64,000 nucleotides of DNA from Enchytraeus crypticus (lineage: Eukaryota > Annelida > Clitellata > Enchytraeida > Enchytraeidae). Location: NCBI GenBank assembly GCA_905160935.1, contig CAJHZI010000030.1:62001-126000 (forward strand), written 5' to 3'. Of the stretch, positions 21,826 to 35,664 are shown piece after piece. Positions within the stretch are counted from its first letter, which is position 1, and the number at the start of each line of letters is the position of its first letter. The notes under the pieces were generated by a model, which ran no database searches, was not told the origin of the DNA, and saw only the letters and a list, made by a program, of their open reading frames with translations. Made by a program: the position numbers and the translations under genes.

Positions 21826-22100
21826 TTCTTTGGGGGTTCTGCTTATAGTGAGGTGAGCCCCCTATGCCTTCCTAAGCTTCGACTAACATTTACTGGGTAA
21901 GGGTGTCATTCCCTGAGAAAACTATCCTGTTTGCCCAAATGGTATATAGCAACAAGAATGAGTAGTGTTAGATGATAGTAAAATTACACTCATGTGTAGG
22001 CATGAAAAGGAAAACAGAAGATTGAGAAGAGTGGAAGCGTTATATACCGTTGACCTGGCGGTAGGCAGTTCAATGAGAGAAAAAGAGAGAGAATAAAAAG
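21826..22100 (+). repeat. RTE-like LINE 3' end, colinear copy
   Basis: Contains TTCTGCTTATAGTGAGGTGA, CATTCCCTGAGAAAACTATC, CAACAAGAATGAGTAGTG and then the CCGTTGACCTGGCGGTAGGC signature with a GAGAGA tail. It gives the reference order for the rearranged copy at 37615-37890. Confidence 0.6.
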
Positions 22101-23701
22101 AATTAGTTAACTATTATAGGATAACGAATCTAATAAGGAGTGCACGATAATGATATTCACAGTTTCAAATGTAATCATTCTCTCTAGATTACTCTCTATA
22201 CAGCACACTGGGGGTCTAGGAGAAGTCCCGGAAGATTCATTTCAACAAACCTTTCACAAATATCTATCATCTGATACTCTCTTTATATCTACGTATGAAT
22301 TCTTTATCGAATCATCAGGAATTCCTTATGATAACTGTTCAGTCATTAACCTCTGTACCTTGTTAATTACCCTACAACTAAAGGATGATCACGGGAAAGT
22401 TCATTTTATCAAAACATTTGCCATGCATACCCCAAGGGAGTTTGGGCTTCTAAATGTTTAGACACTCACATGTAATTTATTTTTAAAAGGATTACTGCCC
22501 CTATCTCTTTGATAATTCGTATCTTCGGCTTTAATATGATGGGACTGAGCAGATGAAAGTGATAGCGCAGCTGGCTGTATTTTATAAGTGAGACTAGAAT
22601 TCTATTGGTTGATTATGACAATGTACAGGTGCTCTAATGTTGATCGCACTCGTTGATTGATCGTCCTTGACTCAGGGCTATGTACAGACAACTGACTTGC
22701 TTATATTTAACTAACAGTTCCGGTTGTTACGTAACAAGTAATTTATAACCGTGACTAAAATTTAAAACCGCAATTATTGATATTGTGTCAAATTTAGAGG
22801 TTTAGAATCGTTGTTATGGATAAAGCAGTGCACTTAACCACTATTTCGGCCCCTAAATAAGAACCGATAATCTAGATAGTGCCTGGAATCAGTGCCGGAT
22901 TTAAACCTTGGAGGGCCTGAAGCACTTGTGCAAGGGACTCCGCTTAAAAATCGTATCCTAAACCTAATCCCCAACCCTAGCCGTAACCCGTTAAGGCCTA
23001 AACTATGTTTTACTAGATATAAAAATCAACCAGCCACAAATATAGAGACAAATTACAGTGGATATGATAATAGCATAAAAAGCGTAAAATCATTAATCAC
23101 ATTTAATTTAAATAAAATGAACCCAAAATGTAGAAATATCAAAATAATTGTAACCAGTTAAACTTAAGCTAGTAAACTATATAGTCTATTCGCCAGTGGC
23201 GGTTCTGAGGGGTATAACAGTGCTAGATCAGAAGAATCATATACTCATTTAAGACGATGCCTGTCTAAGATGCTTGATTAAAGTGAAATGCTTTAATAAC
23301 GACAGTCGAACAGTGAATTTAAACCACACCGTCAGAACCTGACATCAGTGATATGTATCATGTTACTTGCGCGCAGACTCGCACTCTGCCCGAGTCCACT
23401 CACTATATAGAAGGGCTGCTGAGCTAGAACTTGGAAGTTTTTTGTTGTAGACCTTCATAATGAGCTTCATTAGCTTCAGTCGAATGTTGAAACGCAACGA
23501 AGCTAAGCTCGAATAGATCAGACCCTCATACACCTTTCAATCTGCTTGATTTAAAATTGTCTGCTTGATTTATAATTGTTTTTTGGAACCAATTGCAAAA
23601 GCGTTACGTGAGACTTTTAGATTAGCAAAGATTTCAGCAGTCCTCCCTGCAAGTTTTGCCTAGTGCAAGAGGAGCTTTTCTACGAAGCTCATAAACATAA
23701 C

Positions 23702-24010
23702 TTAACAACAATTAGAGTGCTATTGTAGCCAATGACAACGTCGAGCACTATTGAGACAAATCACAGTCGGTGTGCAAAAAGAAGGTCCAAAACGGTGTAA
23801 ATGACAGAATTCAAAAAATCAGTCCAAGCATAAAGGAAATTAAGAAAAGGAGGCTTGCGTTCGGGTCGCAAGTCATAGTCAATGTATGGAAAAGAGAGAC
23901 AGAAAAGATGGGTCTACAACTGCCTTTGGAACTGCCCAAAGGAAAGCGGAGGCCGATGTCACCGATGTGATTCAAACGAAGACTTCCAAACAGTAGATAG
24001 GAGTAGGCTG
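23702..24010 (-). repeat. 3' end of the L2/CR1-like LINE (minus strand)
   Basis: The reverse complement encodes degenerate WKSSFESHR and QFQRQL blocks (compare RKSSFEAHR and QFHRQLK of the plus copy at 25130-25190), then the family tail ending TAGCACTCTAATTG and GTT repeats. Confidence 0.65.
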
Positions 24011-24537
24011 ATTAAGTCAAGTAAAAGTTTAATTGAGACACCGGCAAAACAACGAATCGATTGTAGTAGTTTCAGTGCAAATTGTCTAATTGTTTTACGA
24101 TGCTGCTTCCATCGAATTATAAAGCTGTTTGATTTTACTAAAGACTCCCGCAATCAACTCTCCAACTCTGGTTAAACATCCTAATCTTATATATCTCCCG
24201 GTAAGAATCTGAAAGTTGTTTAGACTTTAATTTGTTACACTGTAATGGGATCCATATAATGCATATTAAGGTCATCGACGTTAATTTGAAGTCTACTTTA
24301 GGTCGACTTCAAAGAATGTGATAAGACAATGACCACATCTATTAACAAATAATTAAGGGTTCTCGCTATCTGGCTGAGGAAGCTTCTATTTCGGTAGATT
24401 GTTCATTCTACTTCTCATTCAGTTTTGGGCTTCATCTGAATGATCCATAGTCGCTAGATTGTTTTATGCAGTTTTAGCAATACAGCTAAGATATCATTTT
24501 CTTTATTTCTAGCATTTAGGTCTATGCTTATACTAAT

Positions 24538-25402
24538 CATCGTTCAACTGAAACGGTGCTTCTATCTGTGTGCAATTCTATTGTTAATGCCATGTGCAGA
24601 CAACGCTTAACTGGATTATGTATGCTTGATGTTCGGCCGCTTTTGATACGATTGATCATAATATTCTTCTGGAACGTCTTTCTTCCTGGTTTGGTATTCG
24701 TGGAATTGTTCTTGATTGGTTTTCCTCCTATCTGATGTTCTTTTGGTGTGAAAGTGATGGAGTACATCTCTTCACCTTCCCACTTAAAGTATGGTGTTCC
24801 TCAAGGCTCCGTTCTTGGTCATATGATGCGCGAGCAATTTTTTGTAGTTCCAAGTACTCACATGTTACGCCCATTTTAAAGTCTTCACTGGCTAAAGATT
24901 AAAGAGCGAATCATTTACAAAACAACTTCGTTAACCTATAAGTCCATCACCATCCCTGGACAAACTTGTATGTCTCACGTGATTAAAGTGATGCAGCCTG
25001 CTGTTACTCGGTCTTCTAAATTAATTACTCTTGTGAGAGCTAGCTTACCTTCGCGCTCTAAGCTATCTAATCGTTCTTTCCAGCATGCTGCACCGCAGAT
25101 CTGGAATTCTCTTCCATCTAATCTTCGGAAATCTTCATTTGAAGCACATCGGCCTTTTCTTTCCTATGATCAGTTCCATAGGCAGTTGAAGACCTATCGT
25201 TTCCATCTCTCTTTTCCATCCATATCCATGAGCAGCGACCTGCGCCTAAACCTCCTTTTCTTTAATTCCCTGTACTTTGGACTGATTATCTGGATTTTGG
25301 AATTTGCACCGTTTTGGACCATCTTTTTGCTCGCCGGTTTAATTTTGTCTCAATAATGCTCGATTTTGTCATTGATGACAGTAGCACTCTAATTGTTGTT
25401 AT
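24538..25402 (+). pseudogene. Internally deleted L2/CR1-like LINE copy
   Basis: The 5' part still reads STETVLLSVCNSIVNAMCRQ, then a frame-disrupted [19 protein letters not shown] and [11 protein letters not shown]. The catalytic RT centre is missing. The reading resumes at [20 protein letters not shown] and continues through LPSRSKLSNRSFQHAAPQIW. It ends with the family 3' tail and (GTT/ATT)n. Non-functional. Confidence 0.7.
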
Positions 25403-26926
25403 TATTATTAAAGTACGCAATGACAATATAGATGTAATTCATATATTAAGTCGGCTATTTAATGAAGGTTTTGTTCAGTTTATGTTTGTTTTATGTCACG
25501 ATTTGGGAAAAATGGTTCATTGTAATACGAATTTAAAACGTCGAAGTTTACAAATTTCTACGTTATTTGTTTTAGTTATTTGTTTAGTGTCATTTGCAAA
25601 CATCATAGTCGGATGTGGCTAGGGACTGCATGCACTCAAGATTTTTTATGCTTATTTAGACAGATGTGATGATGATGAAGATGATATATAATAGAAAAGA
25701 TTTATTAATGGCAAATTCTAAAGAGAAAAGTAATCCCCTATATTTATTATAAGATTCTCAGAAATTATACAGTTTCATGACTATAATTTTAAAAAATTCC
25801 CCCTTCGAGGAGGGGGTTTAATAGCGCCCTCCCCGAAAATGTACCTCATATGTGCCCCCTAAAGTTTGCTTTGCCACCCCTCTTGCCACAACATTTTGCA
25901 TAAGCTAGACCCGCCCCATTGAAAAACTGTGTCGCAGTCAGACCTTGAGTAAACAGGAGTGAAGCTATTCCCGTTCAATTCGCCAGATGGTGTCATTTTA
26001 TTATGAACTGCACTGAAATATTTAATTTTACAGTATATTGTCGAAGCAGATAATCGGCTTCTAAGGTATAAAAACTTGAACATTCTGCATTTTTAACATA
26101 TATGGCGCTAGGGCAAAACTTAAAGAATTAAATTTTATTTGTACCATTAGAAATCCAGATTAAAAAATATAAATCAATTTACTTTTTTGCAAGAATACTT
26201 CCAAAATTGAAATGCCTTATTTACCGCTTTACTCATATATAGTAGCATTACATGCATGCTCATTGCCGGAGGATAATTATTACTAGCATAGATTTCACCT
26301 TTTAACCCCTCAATATTAAGTTAGAAAATAACATTATTCTCTAAAAATGAAATATATTGTGTTAGTTAAGTATACATATGCACACTTGTTAGTCAATTTT
26401 GTAGGCCTATTTTTATTAGTGTTTGAATATCTTAAACAAGCTGTAATTTGCTTTTTGACTCAGAAACCATGTTATGGTATGTTAAATGCTAAAATTGGAG
26501 TTGTTTAATTCAACAATTACTTCCTTTTAGCACAAGTCGCACTCATTCAACCATCTTCTAGTCATCAGTAAACTGTATAATGTGTTACGAATTGCTTTTG
26601 AAACGAGTATGGCCGAGTTTATTTTAAAATGTTAATGTCTTAGATTACTCGAAGAGCTACTACCGTATACTCGGTATTAAGGACGAGCTCATAGTAATGT
26701 TATAGCACTAAACAACATAACCTTTTTCTTGTTTACTTTTAACTCAAAGGTATTACTTCACCACGCTATTTTGCTATGGTTGTTGCACAGTAGGCCTACA
26801 CCGCATTAGAGCTCGTAATTTATCTGCGAAATAAACTGTAGGTAGCAGTATTGCATGGAAAAATATACTCAATTTATAGAAGCCATGCATTAAGATTGCT
26901 GTTTGTGACTGCAAGCCACTGAGACA
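25403..26926. other. Intergenic interval, no supported gene
   Basis: AT-rich, with no exon I can support. Two exact TAGGCCTA octamers lie at 26402 and 26791. Confidence 0.5.
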
Positions 26927-26992
26927 ATGGCGGCTAAACAAAAGATAGTGGAGCGCCGGAAGTGTACGCTAGTGGTGCTCCTAATGGATCAG
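26927..26992 (+). CDS. Candidate first coding exon of an unidentified gene
   Basis: ATG in a good context (ACAATGG) opens a 22-codon frame, MAAKQKIVERRKCTLVVLLM followed by DQ, that ends exactly at CAG/GTAAGC, a strong donor. I do not recognise the product. A GC-richer open stretch follows at about 27137-27446, but I cannot show they are joined. Splicing to the stonin acceptor at 55045 would hit a stop, so it is not an obvious stonin N-terminus. It may be chance. Confidence 0.22.
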
Positions 26993-27136
26993 GTAAGCTT
27001 GCAAACTGGCGGATTACAGCCAATTATTGGGGAGGAGAATTTTTAAAAAGAAAAGGACTAAACGAGATGGATTAATAAAAAAACATAAACAAGCACAAAA
27101 CTCATAATGAATTGAGTACATTTCTTCGCGGGAGGG

Positions 27137-27446
27137 TTAATAATATTCTGAACCCCTCCCATTCCTTGTTTACGACACCGACAGTGAAGATAATCGATGT
27201 GATAGGCAGTCCATTGGCGGCCTTCATGCGGAAAGCCTGGCTACTGTCGAGGTGGCTGCTTCATCTAAATCTGGTCGACAGAATGAATGCATTCATTTAC
27301 AGGATCATTGTGCTGCAGCTGTAGCGGCTACGGAGCGGGGCGGGTTCTCAAACGTTCTAATTCGCGGGCCACTTAAGAACGAAAGAATATTGGGTTTCTC
27401 CAACGCGCATCACAGATTGACAACTTTTCATCTGCCTTTGCTATAA
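27137..27446 (+). other. GC-richer open stretch, possible exon or degenerate element
   Basis: About 100 codons are open, including ESLATVEVAASSKSGRQNEC and HLQDHCAAAVAATERGGFSN. Base composition is richer in G+C than its surroundings. I do not recognise a family and see no convincing splice sites. It could be a decayed transposon. Confidence 0.25.
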
Positions 27447-28563
27447 GACAAGGGATAAACTAAGTATTTAATGTAGAAATATTTTGCCTGGATCTATAAT
27501 TTGTTAGAATACAACGCAATTAGGTAACTGTAACGCATCTATGCTTCCAAGAATTTAGTCTTCAATATATTTATAGTAACATATATTTATAGTTATCGGT
27601 GTTTTGTCCGGGTTTCTGATGACAGCGGACCACTAGTGATCACCTTATGGGTTGATGACTCTTCTCATGGGTCTCCTGGCAGTTGTTGCAGTGAAATTTA
27701 GCGAAACAGCTAAAGGAGGAATTTAAGGAAAATACTTCTGAATTAGCATGTAATATTTAATTATTATGCTACTAACACTCTCCTTAGAATTTAGGCTTCA
27801 AGTTGTGACCACCGGCAAGAATGGTGATATTCTGTGATTCATCAGTGTTTCTTGTGAACACACTGAACAGTGAATCACCCGAGGAAACTAAAGCAATATT
27901 ATATATAATCACTAGGCCTCCAATCTTCAATCTGTTGAAGATACTAAGTCTTGTGATTCCAACTTAGGAATAATACTCAATTAAAATTTCATAAGTGTAA
28001 AGTTTAGTTTACCGCTGCTTGAGGCAGCTGTGGAAAATGTCTGCTTAGGCAGCATGTCTAGCAACGGGGCAGCTACTGTGGAATGTTCATTGCTGAGTGC
28101 TCAAGCACTGGAAGCACCAAGAGGGGAGAGGTCTCAATGTCAATAGCTGAGCTGATTGCTGCTTCACTCAAACGCTCATATTAGCTGCTGCGAGAAAAAC
28201 TAAGCTGCGTCAAAACTTTGGCTTTTTTTATTCCTAAAACAGATAATATAGCGTTCTAATGAGATATCTGAGTTTGCTTCAAATAAATGATTCTGTTCTA
28301 AATTGGTTGTTATCAGATTCCATACTAAAAACATGAAAATTGGGTCATCTTGAGAGATTTCAATCGAGCATAGTTCCAAAATCTCAAAAAGAAATCCTGG
28401 ATTAAAATCATCATAACTTAAATTTAAAATCTAATTTAAGCTTTTCCTACATCATCTCCTCTCTAAAGCAACTCTAGCAGAAAATCTCCATTCATAGGTT
28501 TTCAGTCAGCTGTTCGCTGCTGCCGCGCAGCTGCTGGGCAACAGCTGGGTTGCAGGAGGCACT

Positions 28564-28635
28564 AGCTGTCAACAAAGCTGTGAGGGGTAACCCAGCTGCT
28601 GTCAACAAAGCTGTGAGTGGTAATCCAGCTGCTGC
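28564..28635. repeat. 33-bp tandem duplication, AGCTGCT-rich
   Basis: Two copies of a 33-bp unit containing GCTGTCAACAAAGCTGTGAG follow each other with three mismatches or fewer, inside a GC-rich pocket (28500-28660). Confidence 0.6.
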
Positions 28636-28802
28636 CGACTGCATGAGGATATGATCCCAGTCTAATGCCAGAGTAAATATTACGAGAATATTAGTTCTCA
28701 TAAGTGACAGTTCCTCTTCAATACCGGATAATTATTGCCATGTTGATAAGAAAACTGGATTCCGGCTGCTAGGTATTTATAACATTTCATTTCTTTTAAT
28801 AT

Positions 28803-28806
28803 TTTA

Positions 28807-28890
<84 letters not shown>
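28803..28890. repeat. (AT)n microsatellite
   Basis: Long TA dinucleotide run interrupted by TACATACA. Confidence 0.85.
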
Positions 28891-28892
<2 letters not shown>

Positions 28893-29119
28893 CAGTATAT
28901 GCACAGTATATATTTATATAAATGCAGTATATACGTTATGCAACTTTCAATTTGCGACACATTAGGTTTCTCGCTGCTTCAACCTTTTCATTAACTTAAT
29001 TTGCTAACTTATAACAAATTTAACCGCTACCTGTTTTTTATCGATTCAATTTCCACATTTTCTCGCTAATTTTTAGCCTGGTTTGGGACTCAGCTCATTT
29101 CAGTTTCTTTTCCTCATTT

Positions 29120-29475
29120 CTCTGTCTCTCTCTCTCTTAGTGCACTGCCTACTGGCAGGTCCATGGTATATAACGCCTCCACGCTTCTCGGTCTTCCACT
29201 TTCCTCTTCATGTCTACATATGAGTGGATCATTAAATCATCTAACATTCCTAATCTCGGCCTTCCTCAGCCTCTATTTCCTTCCATTCTGCCTTCTATGA
29301 CCTCTTTTAGTAGACTTCTCCCCCCCCCCCCTTAGAATGTGTCCTATCCAACTCTTCTTCCTATTTCTTAATGCGTTTACTGTCTATCTGTACCAGCTCT
29401 CTCCAGAACTTCCTCATTTGTAACCTTTTGAGTCCAGCTAATGTTTTCCATTCTTCTCCATATCCACATTTCTAA
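29120..29475 (-). pseudogene. RTE-like LINE 3' end with degenerate RT C-terminus
   Basis: The reverse complement encodes MWIWRRMENISW, VTNEEVLERA, SLLKEVIEGRMEG and MLDDL, then DMKRKVEDREAWRRYIPWTC, the classical C-terminal segment of RTE-like 'endonuclease-reverse transcriptase' elements. It is broken by stops and ends in the CCATGGACCTGCC signature and (GA)n. Confidence 0.65.
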
Positions 29476-32400
29476 TAACAGCTTTAACTTTTACTAACTT
29501 TTCCTCAAAACAATTATAGGTTAATATGATATCTGTGATATATCGTTGAGCTACTCAAAGTATTCATATACTTCCTAGCCATTCAACGTAGCGGAATTTG
29601 TGTGCTTTGCTCTAGTGCCTAATCCTGATATATATTTTAAAAGAATTTGCCAAGTTAGTAGTCCTATTTCTTGGTTGATCTTTATTGATCTTTTTTTCTC
29701 ACTCTTGTTTTCTGCTGGACTGTTTATTTTTTGTTTGTGTTTATCCATGTGATGTGCATGTTTGTATGCTTTAATTCAAATAATAATTATATTCAAAGAA
29801 TAGGCCTAGTATGTAATTTTAATCTTTTGATTAATGGTGTACATAACTGATTTCTGTATTTGACGAGTTTTGGGTCTTTTTAGTGAATTTACAAGTTCAT
29901 ACTGACAGATGACAGCTTATCTTGATACTCGAGTGTTCTACTACAGTTGTCTATTAGACTCTCGTCTTAGAGGTGGATCGAAATCATGACCTCTAACTTC
30001 TAAGCTGCTGATTATACCACTAAACTCTAGCCGTATCATCGTTGTTTAGCGCTATCATTAGAAAAGATCAAGCTGGTGATATTGAATGCCAGAATACGCT
30101 ACACCAAATTTCAGAACTTGTATCCGCTAGAAATACGTCGCTGTTCAAGGTTCTTCAAATTGGCTATCCTTGCCATATAGTGTCCGCTCGTCTATAACCT
30201 AAAATTCTTTAAATATAAATCTTCGTAAATACTTAATAGATAGCTTTTAGCTCATCTGGTCTTCTTCGTTTATTTTTATTATTTTATTTTTTACTCTTAA
30301 TTTAAAATTATTACCCTGCCTATTTTGTCTATGCACAAGTTCATCTATTATCATTATTTTTCTTATTTTTCTTTAAGTTCACCATAGTTCACAATTAGTT
30401 TGTGTTTTTCATGTTGCATTTGCTTGTTTGCATATTGTGTGTGAACTCTATAGGGTTGTATACCCCTTTCTGGTGTTCTTATTTAATTGAAAGTTTAAAA
30501 TAAAATGCTATAATGTACGGTATTTCTTGGCCTTCTTTAATGGAAAATATCTCACGTGAAATCACAAATGCATCAGCGCATTGAGTTCATTCAAATGTTG
30601 CGATCGATTTTCGATGCTTCCTTCGATTAACTCAAGTTCCTACGTCATTAATACTGCGATCAAGGCTGCAACTAAAATAACACCCCTTGAGTGTGTTGAG
30701 TGTTGTCCAAGATAACAAGGAGCACTGTGCTTGATTGTGTTCTCCTGTGGGCAAACTCAAAGAGGTTCATTGAACGTTGCTAATAAAAATCCGGTACAAT
30801 AGTCCTAGAAGCCAGTCCAAGTCCGGTTCAGCAACCCTTTTCCACTCCTTTCATTGCCTGCATTGGGCCTACTATCTAGCGATTTGATGTCGAGGTGTTC
30901 CTTCATCAGCTCAACATTATGATTCAAAGAAATTGTTTCTATTATCGCCTCTGATCAATAAGGAAATTTAAAAAATATATTATACTTAGAGATAATATTG
31001 CAGATTGATTAGACTTCTGAATCGGATCCTGGTTAAACTCAGTTGAAATGTATGAGAAGTTTGCATCTACTCCCAATAGTATCCATAGTTGACATTGGGT
31101 CAGCTGATCTATAACTTTTTCCTAGAATCTTATTTAGATAATGGTAGGCGTTTTTTATATATATTTATTGATGGATTGATTAACAGATGAACTGATTGAT
31201 AGATCGTTAGCTATTTGATCAATTGATGGATCGTTATTTGATTTAGTCGAATGATTGGAAAGTAGTAGTATTTTTTGTATCCAAATTAACGGAACTTTCC
31301 TTAGCCTTAAAGAGAAATACGGTAAATGTTTGACACCACTGACTGAGTCTGCTATGTGAGGCAGATCTCTAAAGTTTATTTGAAAGGATTAGATTTCGAA
31401 CATTTTTCTGTATCACGGATCTGCAGGAGACGATGGGATTCGATTTACGTATCCATGGATTACCCACGCTATGGACGAGCGGCATAAAGTGTAACAGAAT
31501 TATCTGGAAACTAGTCTTAAGATCCGTAAAACTGAAGGACAGCTTTTGTTCTAAAGTAACTGTTACGAATTTGAAAAGTCTTCGCTGGATTATTTATACC
31601 CCTAACTTTTCACCTTGGGCAATGTTTTTGAACTTTCTCTAGAGATTTTGAACCGTTTTTATACTAAATATTAAGTTATTGAGTTTCATATAATCTTTTG
31701 ATAGCATTCATTATATTAAGTCATAAAAATATCAGCTTTCTTTCATTTTATAGTTCTATCTTGTACTTCCATTTCTGACTTCTATTTCCTACTTCTATAT
31801 ATTCTACATTACATTTAGAAGTTAATTGAAATACGAGAATATATTTACAAAATATGATTGCGCGCGAGAATTTTAAATAATAATATTTATTTTCCTGGCA
31901 CGTTATTAGTAATAATTATTATATAATAATATCAAATTATAGAATTCCGCCACCAAGGCTCTTGGCTCATCGATTGTTCCTTTGCTTGAGGCTGAATTGT
32001 TTGTGACTTAGAAGTGTTAAATATGAAATTCCTAATTACAAAAGATGTAATGCATAACTACAGCATGCTACTGGTTTAATAGAGCTATCAGACTCTAATG
32101 CTATCGAATTAGCTAACATTTAATGCAGTCTTTATCCTTGCGTATATTTTTAAATTATCGATTGATCACAAAAGAGTTTAGCATTTTTAATCATTACATA
32201 TTATTCTACGAACTTATTACCGGAAACTACAAGCTATATAATTAAGCTGCATAATTTTTGTTAGAATTATTTGATATCCTCTCAGTTGTATTGTCCACGT
32301 GAAATCTATGAATTAAATCTCTGTACTAACGAAGTTAAAACTTTTTGCTGGCTCTAGTAAAACATGTAGCTCTCTTTTAACCATGGTTAATTACAAAAGT

Positions 32401-32690
32401 CAAATATTATATAGTGACGTTTTCTTTACTGGCGTCTTTTATATGAACATGAACGAAATACTGACCTTAAATCCATATTTTCTTTATTATATTGACCTTA
32501 AATCAATATCTTCATTATTCTGTGAGTCAGTTTCAGTTTCTACATGCAGTTTTTAAAATAGTAATCTATAATAATAATTGGTCATTGGCTAAAATAACTG
32601 TCAATGTCATTTATTGCCTTTTCTTTTCAAAGTGGAAAATGCCATTATATAGAAGTTAGTTTTCAAAAACAATTATTTTCCACGTCTTTC
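29476..32690. other. Intergenic interval, no supported gene
   Basis: AT-rich, short open frames only, no repeat family recognised apart from a fragment of the GAT-tailed family near 31020-31050. Confidence 0.5.
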
Positions 32691-32694
32691 TCTG

Positions 32695-33000
32695 AATAAT
32701 TCTCTAAAATTATCTAAACTGGGATTCAAGGGACGATGATGATGATGATATGCAGGCTCTAAATGTGATGCGAAAATAGAAAGAAGAGTTGGATAGATCA
32801 TGTTCTGTGAGGTAGTGGTTTACTAAATGAGATAATTTAAATATGAGTGGAGGTCAAGAAGGATAGTGGAAGACCGAGACATTGGATTCTGGATGATTTC
32901 ATAGTTTATTCATAACTTTATATGAATAGAAAAGCATAGGATAGGATCATATTCGAGGAGCCATGGACCTGCTAATCGGCAGTACATTGAGAAAAATGTG
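32695..33000 (+). repeat. GAT tail followed by RTE-like LINE 3' end
   Basis: AAACTGGGATTCAAGGGACG and (GAT)n (32700-32750) mark the end of a GAT-tailed retroposon. A degraded RTE-like 3' segment follows directly and ends CCATGGACCTGCTAATCGGC near 32980. The two families abut. Confidence 0.6.
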
Positions 33001-33192
33001 TACCTAACCATTTCTGGTGTGCTGTTTCTTGCGGGAGAGAATTGAAGGAATGCTTCAAAGTTATTCGTTGGGAATATCCAGAAATGTGAATTTGTAATTG
33101 AAATTTTAATTGCCTGTAATAACGTTAAGTTAAGGTATGTCTATTGTAAAATGAAGCTAATATTGTATTTGTGACAGGTCCATATTTAAACT

Positions 33193-33330
33193 GGCTGGAG
33201 CCAGTGGCGAAGTCGGTAAGATACTCGACCGCGGAGCAGTAGGTGCTGGGTTCAAATTCCTGGGCTCGCCCGTCACTGACATCGCCTTCGAGTGAGGAAA
33301 CTGACGTTAACCTTAGCTTTAGCTTTTTTT
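33193..33330 (+). repeat. tRNA-derived SINE (family A), full length
   Basis: Starts GGCTGGAGCCAGTGGCGAAG (A box TGGCGAAGTCGG), has a B box GGTTCAAATTCC and the tail GACGTTAACCTTAGCTTTAG. Confidence 0.75.
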
Positions 33331-34390
33331 AAGTGATTAGCATTTTTCTCTGTATCTGAGCTTTAGGATACCTTAAGATGTGAATAAACCCATGGATTTA
33401 GAGAATGAATAAACTCGTTAATCGATGGAGTGCCCATCATAGAGCTGGAAAGTACAATTTGTTTGGGAATATATACGTTGGACCTGCAAATTGGAGAACC
33501 CTAGAGAGAGAGATGTGAAAAGAAATTTAAGATATATACTTTAATATTTTTAGCAGTAAGAATGATGTTCGTGGCAAATTCTTTATAGTATGATTGTAGA
33601 AAAATAATTACGAATGCTGCATAAGTTTATTCGTATTTTTAAACCCAGGTAAAATTGCCAAAACCTAGATTTATGTACAGGGTTGGGTTTCGTCATGGAA
33701 CCTACCGGCTGATATTCAGTGGGCCACAGTTTTCTATCTCAGCTTTTGACCATGTCCGTTTTGTATTACGAAAGCAGACGTGAAATTTAGTTTCTTTATT
33801 CTAAGTATGGTTAAGCCCTGAATAAACTCGCTGATTTTTCTCTGAAAATCTGAATAAAAGGCATGTATTTTGAATTGTGAAATATGAGACATTTTTCTTG
33901 AAGGTCACTTTAATTAGCACGTCACGTAATATCTACAAATTGGACTGAAAAACTTATTTAAAAAGTGCCATTTATTGCCTTCGGCCATTGTGAATCGTGA
34001 TAAAACGAAGATCTTAGCTTTGGTTACTTTCTTTAAAGTATTTTTAAAATGATAAAAATTTTCCGTCACTCGAAGTGATCAAAAACAAAACAATATTTGG
34101 TTAATTTTCTCCTGAACAAGTCTTGATTAAATTAAGTTGTTTAGAAATATTTTGGTTGACAGTATGATTCAATTTTCTCTATTCATTTTTAAGGTTATAA
34201 CATTAATGTTTAGCAAGCTTGATATTGACTCTAAATTAGGTTTTGAAAATTATGTAAGAACTAATTTGAAAAATTACTATTTTCTTCGGTTTAATTAAAA
34301 CTGTAAAGTAGGCTAAGTGTTTAGTGCAAGAGTAGAGACACAGATAATTCTAATGAACATATAATAACGCTGTAAAGCCATTATAACGGC

Positions 34391-34499
34391 AGATTTGACT
34401 CTCGAAAGTGATATCAGTTACTAGCGAGTCTTGGTTTTGAACCCCGCACTTACTGAGCCGCAGTCATATATCTTACCGACATCGCACCGGCTGCAGCTG
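34391..34499 (-). repeat. tRNA-derived SINE (family A), minus strand
   Basis: The reverse complement reads GCAGCCGGTGCGATGTCGGT, then GGGGTTCAAAACC and the start of the family tail. Confidence 0.65.
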
Positions 34500-35317
34500 G
34501 ATATTATCTCTTGGCCTCCCGATGTAAACTAGTGTGCAATCCACTGGTAAAGTTTGTCTTAATACGCTAGAGTAGCTATTTACGATTCATATGTGCCATG
34601 GAGAGAGATTAAAAGAACCGGATGATAAAATTGTTTTGAAATTTATATACCATGGACCCTCCGCTGAGCCGTTTATTGACAAAAAGATATATCTTAGAGC
34701 AAAATTGCAAAACTAGTAAACTGCTGAAGCGGTGCGATGGAATAGCTTACACCAAATTGAATAGGGAGGTAAAAGCACTCAAAAGCCTTGAGCTGTGTTA
34801 AAAGAAATCAGGAATTTTACTCGTTTAAACATCGAGTTTTAAAAGCTTATGTATGCATCAAGTACCCTTTGTGGTGTACAATTAGATTTAACGTGCCTCA
34901 TTTAAAGGCTATACATGTACATGTATAATAGATATTAAAAGTATTTTTCCAACTTGTTTAGAGTCGATGATGACTAGACCGATAAGTGTAAGGATTCAAT
35001 TTTGAGAAGGGTCAGTCATTTTGATAATCTCTCGTACTGCACTACCTCAATCTAGTCGGAGGATAAAATTGACTAGTTTAGATTTACACCAATACGATTT
35101 AACGTTGATTTCTTCGTCCCCAATGCCTCATCGATCAATTCCACCTCAGTTTCATATTGCTTTCAGCTCAGTCATGAATCATGAATGGTGATCGTTGCCA
35201 GTTCCTGAACGCGTTAACAAGGTTTTACACAGCGCCTAATGAAATCTGTGGAGATGACAAGTCCTGAAACCAGAAATATTATATTCACTGGCTGAATCAA
35301 ATCCATACGCATAAATT

Positions 35318-35464
35318 CATTTCCCTTTACTTTGGACTGTTTATCTGGATTTTGGAATTTGCACCGTTTTTGGACCTTCTTTTTGCTCGCCGGCTTGATT
35401 TTGTCTCAGTAGTGCTCGATGTTGCCATTGATGACTGTAGCACTTTAATTGTTGTTATTATTAT
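35318..35464 (+). repeat. 3' tail of the L2/CR1-like LINE
   Basis: Matches the tail of the copy at 24538-25402 over CTTTGGACTGTTTATCTGGA and GATGACTGTAGCACTTTAAT, ending in GTT/ATT repeats. Confidence 0.7.
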
Positions 35465-35664
35465 TACGCTGCTGCCTTAAAGAAACTCTTAAGTCAAACG
35501 TTGTTTGTTGTTCTTTTTGTTCTTTTTTTGGTTAATCTTCATGAATGGCTATTACGACGAGTTTTAATCAGAAGAGGCACAAATCTGTATTCTACTTGCA
35601 CCGGTTACCTTTCGTTGTTCGAAGAGCTGGTTATATATACATGGATACGTTTACCAAACATATA

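Noticed and set aside
22150-22461. 103-codon open frame after the RTE-like tail
   Set aside because: No domain, no splice context and no similarity that I recognise; a frame this long can occur by chance in this much sequence.
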